DNA from: Polycladomyces subterraneus
Lineage (GTDB): Bacteria; Bacillota; Bacilli; Thermoactinomycetales; JIR-001
DNA length: 64,000 bases
Assembly (NCBI RefSeq): GCF_030433435.1
Contig: NZ_JANRHH010000011.1
Location: forward strand, 1 to 64,000
Direction: 5' to 3'
In this document: positions 58,999 through 64,000 of the stretch, one piece after another
How the letters are laid out: each line of letters starts with the position of its first letter
How positions within the stretch are numbered: position 1 is the stretch's first letter
Notes under the pieces: generated by a model
What the model saw: the letters and a program-made list of their open reading frames with translations, nothing else
Told to the model about the DNA's origin: nothing
Database searches by the model: none
Program-made: the position numbers and the translations under genes

Positions 58999-59289
58999 AT
59001 GCGGAAATACGAGCTGATGTACATCGTGCGTCCGGATCTGGACGATGAGAACCTTCGCGCAACGCGGGAAAAGGTGCATTCGGTGATCACCAACAACGGC
59101 GGTGAAATCATCGAAGTGAACGAAATGGGCAAACGTCGTCTTGCCTATGAGATCAAGAAGTTCCGTGACGGCGTGTACACCGTGGTGACGTTCAACGCCA
59201 CCCCGGAAGTCGTCAATGAACTGGATCGCACCATCAAGATCAATGACAACGTGATCCGCCATATGATCATCAACCTGGAAGAAAAATAA
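58999..59289 (+). CDS. rpsF: 30S ribosomal protein S6
   Basis: A 96-residue S6 protein beginning MRKYELMYIVRPDLDDE and containing GKRRLAYEIKKFRDGVYTVV. It binds 16S rRNA with S18. AAAAGGAGG precedes ATG 58999. It is the first gene of rpsF-ssb-rpsR. Confidence 0.97.
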   Translation: MRKYELMYIVRPDLDDENLRATREKVHSVITNNGGEIIEVNEMGKRRLAYEIKKFRDGVYTVVTFNATPEVVNELDRTIKINDNVIRHMIINLEEK

Positions 59290-59337
59290 GGGTAGGTCGT
59301 TTGAGAGAGGAATCGGCGAAAAAAGGAGAGTTGTTAC

Positions 59338-59790
59338 ATGCTGAATCGGGTGGTTCTGATCGGTCGGTTGACCCGGGATCCCGAACTCCGTTACACGCCG
59401 AGCGGTGTCGCTGTGGCTTCCTTCACCATCGCTGTGGACCGTCGGTTCACCAATCAGCAAGGGGAACGGGAGACTGACTTCATCCCGATTGTTACATGGC
59501 GCCAGTTGGCGGAGAACTGCGCCAACTACCTGAAAAAAGGCCGCCTGGTCGGGGTGGACGGTCGTTTGCAGGTCCGCAGTTACGAAAACAATGAAGGACG
59601 CAGGGTTTGGGTGACGGAAGTGGTGGCTGAAGATGTCCGCTTCCTCGAACCGGCGGGAGGTGCATCCCGGAATCCCGGCATGGAGGGGGATTCCCAGCGC
59701 TTCTCGCCGAAGAGCAACAACGATTTCGACGACCCGTTTGCGGATGATGGAAAGCCGATCGACATCTCTGACGACGATCTGCCCTTCTGA
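59338..59790 (+). CDS. ssb: Single-stranded DNA-binding protein
   Basis: A 150-residue SSB. The OB fold begins [20 protein letters not shown], continues with [18 protein letters not shown], and ends near residue 105. A flexible linker and the acidic partner-binding tail DISDDDLPF follow. AAAAGGAG lies upstream. It is cotranscribed between rpsF and rpsR as the replication-type SSB. Confidence 0.97.
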   Translation: MLNRVVLIGRLTRDPELRYTPSGVAVASFTIAVDRRFTNQQGERETDFIPIVTWRQLAENCANYLKKGRLVGVDGRLQVRSYENNEGRRVWVTEVVAEDVRFLEPAGGASRNPGMEGDSQRFSPKSNNDFDDPFADDGKPIDISDDDLPF

Positions 59791-59826
59791 TACGGAATCG
59801 CTCATTGAACGAAAGGAGGATGGAAC

Positions 59827-60054
59827 ATGGCTCGCCGTCGTGGACACAAACGCCGCAAAGTGTGCTACTTTACGGTGAACAAAATCGATTACATCGATTA
59901 TAAAGACGTGGACCTGCTGAAGAAGTTCATCAGCGAGCGCGGGAAAATCCTGCCGCGTCGGGTAACCGGAACTTCTTCCAAATACCAACGGCAATTGACC
60001 CGTGCGATCAAACGGGCCCGCCAAATGGCGTTGTTGCCGTACACGACCGACTAA
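59827..60054 (+). CDS. rpsR: 30S ribosomal protein S18
   Basis: A 75-residue S18 with [35 protein letters not shown] and the rRNA-binding [26 protein letters not shown] precedes ATG 59827. It ends the rpsF operon; a terminator follows. Confidence 0.97.
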   Translation: MARRRGHKRRKVCYFTVNKIDYIDYKDVDLLKKFISERGKILPRRVTGTSSKYQRQLTRAIKRARQMALLPYTTD

Positions 60055-60060
60055 TGCGAC

Positions 60061-60087
60061 AGGGGCGCAACAGCCCCTGTTTTTTTG
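60061..60087 (+). terminator. Terminator after rpsR
   Basis: AGGGGC and GCCCCT arms, then TGTTTTTTT, seven bases after the rpsR stop. Confidence 0.85.
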
Positions 60088-60106
60088 CATCAGACGGTGG
60101 AGAAGG

Positions 60107-60487
60107 ATGGAAAAGCAGGAAAAGGCGCGTGAAATGTTGAAATCACTCCTCAAAGTTCCCAAAGGAGTGTTTGCCATGAGCCGGCCGGAGCAACATGTAC
60201 AGATTGCCAAAAGTGTGAAAGTGGTCGATTGGTTGAAGACGGAGATGCTGGATCAACAGGCCAATCTGTTCAAAGGGTTGCATCATGCCAATCAGCACAT
60301 GATTCTTGACAGTCTGGCCAGTTTGGTTATGGCGACGTATGTCATGGCGCGCCGTTTGGGCTACTCATACAGGGAAATTGATCAGGTCGTCAGACATAAA
60401 TTGCGCGAGCACATTCGTGAAGGACATCAATTGGAAGAATGGTACGGGGATCTCTCCGCACTGGACGACTACATCAACAAGAGGTGA
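60107..60487 (+). CDS. MazG-like family protein
   Basis: A 126-residue all-helical protein. NQHMILDSLASLVMATYVMARRLGYSY and the YREIDQVVRHKLREHI helix resemble the compact MazG-like proteins next to yybS in Bacillales. Only weak acidic residues for metal binding are seen, so pyrophosphatase activity is unsure. ATG 60107 has GGAGAAGG upstream. It sits eight bases before yybS. Confidence 0.75.
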   Translation: MEKQEKAREMLKSLLKVPKGVFAMSRPEQHVQIAKSVKVVDWLKTEMLDQQANLFKGLHHANQHMILDSLASLVMATYVMARRLGYSYREIDQVVRHKLREHIREGHQLEEWYGDLSALDDYINKR

Positions 60488-60494
60488 CGCGGTT

Positions 60495-61394
60495 TTGACG
60501 GGACCAACTGATCGGGTACGGGACGGGTTTTGGTTGTGCGCGGCATTCATCCCGCTGTTCGCCTCGCTCTTTACCCCGTTCTCCCTTTTCACCATCTGGC
60601 TTTTTCCCCTTCCATTTTTCATTCACACCGCCAAACGCTCGTGGAATTTCGCAGTTGGATTTGCGTCCGTGTTGGGATTGCTCCTTTTACTGTTCTTTCA
60701 TCCGGTTGTGCTTTCGCTGGCGCTGTTCGGTATGGCTACGGGGATCGTGATGGGTGAGCTGTACCGACGGCCCCGCATGCGTGCTGTGGACGTCGTGCTG
60801 GGTGGCTGGATCGTGTCTGTATTGCTCCTGCTGTTGACATTGGTAATCGCGGAACAATCATTCCATATCATAGAAACGTTCCAGTCCGAGTGGCAAAAAC
60901 AACTGATGGAAACCGAGCGAATGATGCAGGGATACGATATCAACTACGTGATGCCGAAACTGCCACTTTCGCTCTTCCTGCCAGTAACCTTGGGTACTGT
61001 GTCGTTCGGTGTTGTGTCAGTCAGTTTCCTCATCGGTAGAAGGTGGATAATCAAGTGGGGATTGCCTGGTAAATTTCTTCCGTCTTTTGATCGGTGGCGG
61101 TTTCCCCGGTCTTTCTTTGTAGTCTATCTGGGGCTGATCCTGCTCACCCTGTTGAACAAGGATGGCGTTGGTGACTTGGCTCCGGCATTGCCCGTCTTTA
61201 CACTGCTCCTCCTGATCCAGGGCTTCAGCTTCTTGGCATTTATCTTTCGTCGTCGCGGATGGAATCGGGGGTGGGTGGTTGCTATTGCTGTCCTTTCATT
61301 TCCGTTCCCGCTCCTGTTGATGGGGGTTCACCTGATCGGCATGATGGATATGGGATTTGATTTACGTGGAAAAATGAAGGCTAACGGCGACTGA
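60495..61394 (+). CDS. YybS family membrane protein (DUF2232)
   Basis: A 299-residue protein with eight or so hydrophobic helices and short loops, fitting YybS (DUF2232), which is encoded before gdpP in Bacillales. A charged periplasmic loop (SEWQKQLMETERMMQGYDIN) is typical. The start is TTG 60495 with AGAGGTGA upstream. The function is unknown. Confidence 0.85.
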   Translation: MTGPTDRVRDGFWLCAAFIPLFASLFTPFSLFTIWLFPLPFFIHTAKRSWNFAVGFASVLGLLLLLFFHPVVLSLALFGMATGIVMGELYRRPRMRAVDVVLGGWIVSVLLLLLTLVIAEQSFHIIETFQSEWQKQLMETERMMQGYDINYVMPKLPLSLFLPVTLGTVSFGVVSVSFLIGRRWIIKWGLPGKFLPSFDRWRFPRSFFVVYLGLILLTLLNKDGVGDLAPALPVFTLLLLIQGFSFLAFIFRRRGWNRGWVVAIAVLSFPFPLLLMGVHLIGMMDMGFDLRGKMKANGD

Positions 61395-61402
61395 ACCAGA
61401 AA

Positions 61403-61548
61403 AGCGCGAGGAGCGAATCGTGGGCAATTTTCTCAAAGTGAAGCGTGCTTTCCCACTTCCTGCGCTGACCAGGTCGGAGCGGTCATCATCTGCTTCCCCG
61501 CAGGGCGCAGGAGGAGCGAGCCGGGAAAGCAATGTGGACAGTGTTCAC
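61403..61548 (+). repeat. Intergenic stem-loop repeat, copy B (GGGAAAGC type)
   Basis: The gap 61395-61723 has no gene. GCTTTCCC (about 61448) and GGGAAAGC (about 61523) close a stem of about 80 nt, with inner CTTCCTGCGC and GCGCAGGAGG pairing. The segment aligns with copy C at 57225 and copy A at 43098-43135. Confidence 0.7.
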
Positions 61549-61723
61549 CAGCCATCCTGATAAGCAAAACAAAGTGTACTTTGCCCACGTTCTGCGCCCG
61601 GTTTGTTCTGGGGGTTTCTTGTAAACCGTTTTTTGCTTTTCCAGCGCTTTTGGTACAATAGAACCAAACTGCGCGGAATAAGGTTTAGAACATACAGGAA
61701 GAGCGGGTCGAGGGGATGTGACG

Positions 61724-63697
61724 ATGCCGAAATTTATCACTCAGCGCTGGCACGGGTTACACATGGTGATGTCCATGTGTTTCAGCCTGATGTTGATCGC
61801 GCTTCTCTCCATCTACCGTTGGGAATACGGCGTAATGGGGCTTACTCTCTTTTTTTTCATCGCGCTGATGTTGGTGCGGGCGGAACGTGTGTTCCGCCAA
61901 GAGTTTTCACAGTATGTGTTGACGTTGTCGAAACGGGTGAAGGGAGCCACCCAGGAAGCGATCGATCATTTGCCGGTGGGCATTTTGCTGTATGACCGCG
62001 AACGTCGCATTGAGTGGCACAATCCGTTTGTGCGGGACATGATCCAAAAAGAGGAATTGATCGGGACGTCATTGGATGAATTACTGCCTGTGCTGAAGTT
62101 GGCTGAAAAAAAAGAAGGGGGGCCTTTCACCGTCGAGATCGGCGGTCGGTCGTTCGAGGTCATCCACCAACGGAAAGAGAGACTCTATTATTTTCGTGAC
62201 GTGACACGGTTGGCAAAACTGCAGGAACGATATGAACAGGAACGAGTCGTCATCGGGTTGATGCACTTGGACAACTTCGATGAAGCGGGTCAGGGTATGA
62301 ACGATCAGGAGCGGACCCTGCTTTTGACGGAAGTGACAGGAGCCATTTCCCGATGGGCGCTCAAGTACGATATCAGTTTACGCCGTTATGATACCGACCG
62401 GTTTTTGCTCATCTTGGAACAGCGCGGATTAGATCGGCTGATGAAAAGCCGGTTTGATATTTTGGATGAAGTGCGGGAGAAGACGCGGCATAATAAGATC
62501 CCCATCACGCTCAGCATCGGGCTGGCCGTCACGGGCGACACAATGATTGAACGAACGCAAAACGCCCAAGCCGCGCTCGATATCGCATTGGCGCGCGGAG
62601 GCGACCAAGCGGCCGTGCACAATGGTGAACGCATCGTCTTTTTCGGTGGCAAGACCAATGCCGTGGAAAAACGGACCCGAGTCCGTGCGCGGGTGATTTC
62701 GCATGCGCTTGGCAATTTGATCCGCGACAGCGAACGGGTATTGATCATGGGACATACCGAGCCGGACATGGACGCCTTGGGGGCAGCGATTGGCGTCTTG
62801 CGCGCGGTTCGGCAGAATGACCGCCCCGGTTACATCGTATTGGATGAGGACGATCATAATCCAGGGATCGAACGCTTGTTGGAAGCGATTGAGCAACACG
62901 AGTATCTGCGTGAACGGATCGTCACACCTGAGAGGGCGTTGCAAATGGTGAACGATACCACGCTCGTCATATTGGTGGACACCCACAAACCCTCACTCGC
63001 AATCGAACCGCGATTGTTGGACAAAGCGGAGCGGGTGGTGGTGATCGATCACCACCGGCGCGGGGAAGAGTTCGTACGCGATCCGGTATTGGTTTACTTA
63101 GAACCGTATGCGTCCTCCACTTGTGAGTTGGTGACAGAGCTCTTGCAGTACCAGAAAGACCGGACCGTCATGGACACGCTGGAAGCGACAGCGCTGTTCG
63201 CCGGTATCGTCGTCGACACCAAAAGCTTCGCATTCCGCTCCGGTTCACGCACGTTTGAGGCCGCTTCATTCCTCCGGCAGCATGGAGCGGACCTGGCAAT
63301 GGTGCAGACCTTGCTCAAGGAAGACTTGGACCGCTTTGTCAAACGGGCGGAGATTGTCAAAAATACGGAAGTGGTATACGATAAAATTGCGATTGCAACG
63401 GGCGAGGAAGGTGAACGGTACGACCAGATTCTGATCGCCCAGTCGGCCGACACTCTGCTCAACATGCACGGGATTCGTGCCGCGTTCGTCGTATGCGAAC
63501 GGGATGATGGCAAAGTGTCTATCAGCGCCCGATCACAGGGAGATATCAATGTGCAGGTGGTCATGGAAGAGATGGGTGGCGGTGGTCACTTGACCAATGC
63601 CGCCGTTCAACTGGAAAACGTGACGATATCGGAAGCGCGCGAGCGTTTGCTCAAGATCTTGGAAAAGGTGCACGAAGAAGGGAGCGACGCTGAATGA
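61724..63697 (+). CDS. gdpP: Cyclic-di-AMP phosphodiesterase GdpP
   Basis: A 657-residue membrane protein. Two N-terminal helices ([19 protein letters not shown] and [15 protein letters not shown]) are followed by a PAS-like domain ([20 protein letters not shown]), a degenerate GGDEF domain, and a DHH-DHHA1 phosphodiesterase: [14 protein letters not shown], then DHHRRGEEF (about residue 440) and [13 protein letters not shown]. It hydrolyses c-di-AMP and so affects cell wall and potassium homeostasis. ATG 61724 has GAGGGG upstream. Its stop overlaps the rplI start as ATGA. Confidence 0.95.
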   Translation: MPKFITQRWHGLHMVMSMCFSLMLIALLSIYRWEYGVMGLTLFFFIALMLVRAERVFRQEFSQYVLTLSKRVKGATQEAIDHLPVGILLYDRERRIEWHNPFVRDMIQKEELIGTSLDELLPVLKLAEKKEGGPFTVEIGGRSFEVIHQRKERLYYFRDVTRLAKLQERYEQERVVIGLMHLDNFDEAGQGMNDQERTLLLTEVTGAISRWALKYDISLRRYDTDRFLLILEQRGLDRLMKSRFDILDEVREKTRHNKIPITLSIGLAVTGDTMIERTQNAQAALDIALARGGDQAAVHNGERIVFFGGKTNAVEKRTRVRARVISHALGNLIRDSERVLIMGHTEPDMDALGAAIGVLRAVRQNDRPGYIVLDEDDHNPGIERLLEAIEQHEYLRERIVTPERALQMVNDTTLVILVDTHKPSLAIEPRLLDKAERVVVIDHHRRGEEFVRDPVLVYLEPYASSTCELVTELLQYQKDRTVMDTLEATALFAGIVVDTKSFAFRSGSRTFEAASFLRQHGADLAMVQTLLKEDLDRFVKRAEIVKNTEVVYDKIAIATGEEGERYDQILIAQSADTLLNMHGIRAAFVVCERDDGKVSISARSQGDINVQVVMEEMGGGGHLTNAAVQLENVTISEARERLLKILEKVHEEGSDAE

Positions 63698-64000
63698 AAG
63701 TCATATTCCAGCAAGATGTTAAAGGGCAAGGAAAAAAAGGGGAGATCAAGGAAGTCTCCGAAGGATATGCGCGCAATTTCCTGTTTCCACGGAAGCTGGC
63801 CGTGGAAGCGACCGAGGGTAATCTGAAAGCCTGGAAAGATCAAAAACGGCGGGAAGAAGCCCGACAACAACAAGAACGGCAACAAGCCCAAGCGTTGGCT
63901 GAAAAATTAAAAGACATCCAAGTTACCATCCGCGCCAAAGCGGGGGAAGGCGGCCGGTTGTTCGGTGCCGTGACTTCCAAGCAAATCAGTGAACAATTGA
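63694..64000 (+). CDS. rplI: 50S ribosomal protein L9, cut by the window end
   Basis: The first 102 codons of L9: [20 protein letters not shown], then [20 protein letters not shown], then the long central helix. The end of the gene lies beyond the window. ATG 63694 overlaps the gdpP stop by four bases. Confidence 0.95.
   Translation, partial: MKVIFQQDVKGQGKKGEIKEVSEGYARNFLFPRKLAVEATEGNLKAWKDQKRREEARQQQERQQAQALAEKLKDIQVTIRAKAGEGGRLFGAVTSKQISEQL

Overview
The window is the replication-origin region of an endospore-forming Bacillales chromosome. The order rplI-gdpP-yybS-rpsR-ssb-rpsF-ychF ... parB-parA-noc-rsmG-mnmG-mnmE-jag-yidC-yidD-rnpA-rpmH-[oriC]-dnaA-dnaN-yaaA-recF-remB-gyrB-gyrA-yaaC-guaB-dacA-pdxS-pdxT-serS ... 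tadA-SRP RNA-dnaX-yaaK-recR-bofA is the Bacillus subtilis origin order with insertions. Moderately high GC, abundant GTG/TTG starts and sporulation genes (bofA, yyaC, DUF1540) suggest a Thermoactinomycetaceae-like member. That placement is inference; there is no 16S gene in the window.

Layout. oriC is bipartite. A DnaA-box cluster lies between rpmH and dnaA (36.6-37.0 kb). A second part lies between dnaA and dnaN (35.02-35.23 kb), where a DnaA box, GC-rich spacer, TAG-trio repeat and AT-rich stretch form an unwinding module. Left of the origin most genes are on the minus strand, right of it most are on the plus strand, so transcription mainly follows replication. Left-arm exceptions are a NERD helicase, a DUF1540 gene, yaaC and a broken PH-domain gene. 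Right-arm exceptions are a MurF homologue, a ParM-like operon, yyaC and two minus-strand units of unknown function.

Left arm (0-35 kb): recombination and clamp-loader genes, a PAS histidine kinase, SRP RNA, a tRNA-Ser, tadA, a zinc-uptake operon znuA-znuC-znuB-zur with a visible Zur box, a TetR-controlled YhgE/Pip membrane protein, two small membrane proteins, asnB, a T-box-controlled serS, pyridoxal-phosphate synthase pdxST, dacA, guaB, and gyrA/gyrB/recF/dnaN/dnaA. Right arm (37-64 kb): ribosomal protein and tRNA-modification genes, the noc-parA-parB segregation locus with two parS sites and a perfect Noc box, a chromosomal ParM-like actin with a disordered partner, cysteine desulfurase, unknown membrane proteins, ychF, the S6-SSB-S18 operon, gdpP and the start of rplI.

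Most notable observations: (1) a 38-residue membrane protein whose promoter holds a LexA/SOS box between -35 and -10; (2) a 53-residue membrane protein of similar build, with a strong promoter and a terminator on the opposite strand, reminiscent of a type I toxin-antitoxin locus; (3) a ParM-like actin gene plus an unknown Rossmann/disordered protein beside the parABS/noc locus; (4) mutually exclusive terminator/antiterminator pairings between guaB and dacA; (5) a family of intergenic stem-loop repeats; (6) a DnaA-box pair one of which supplies the yaaC stop codon.
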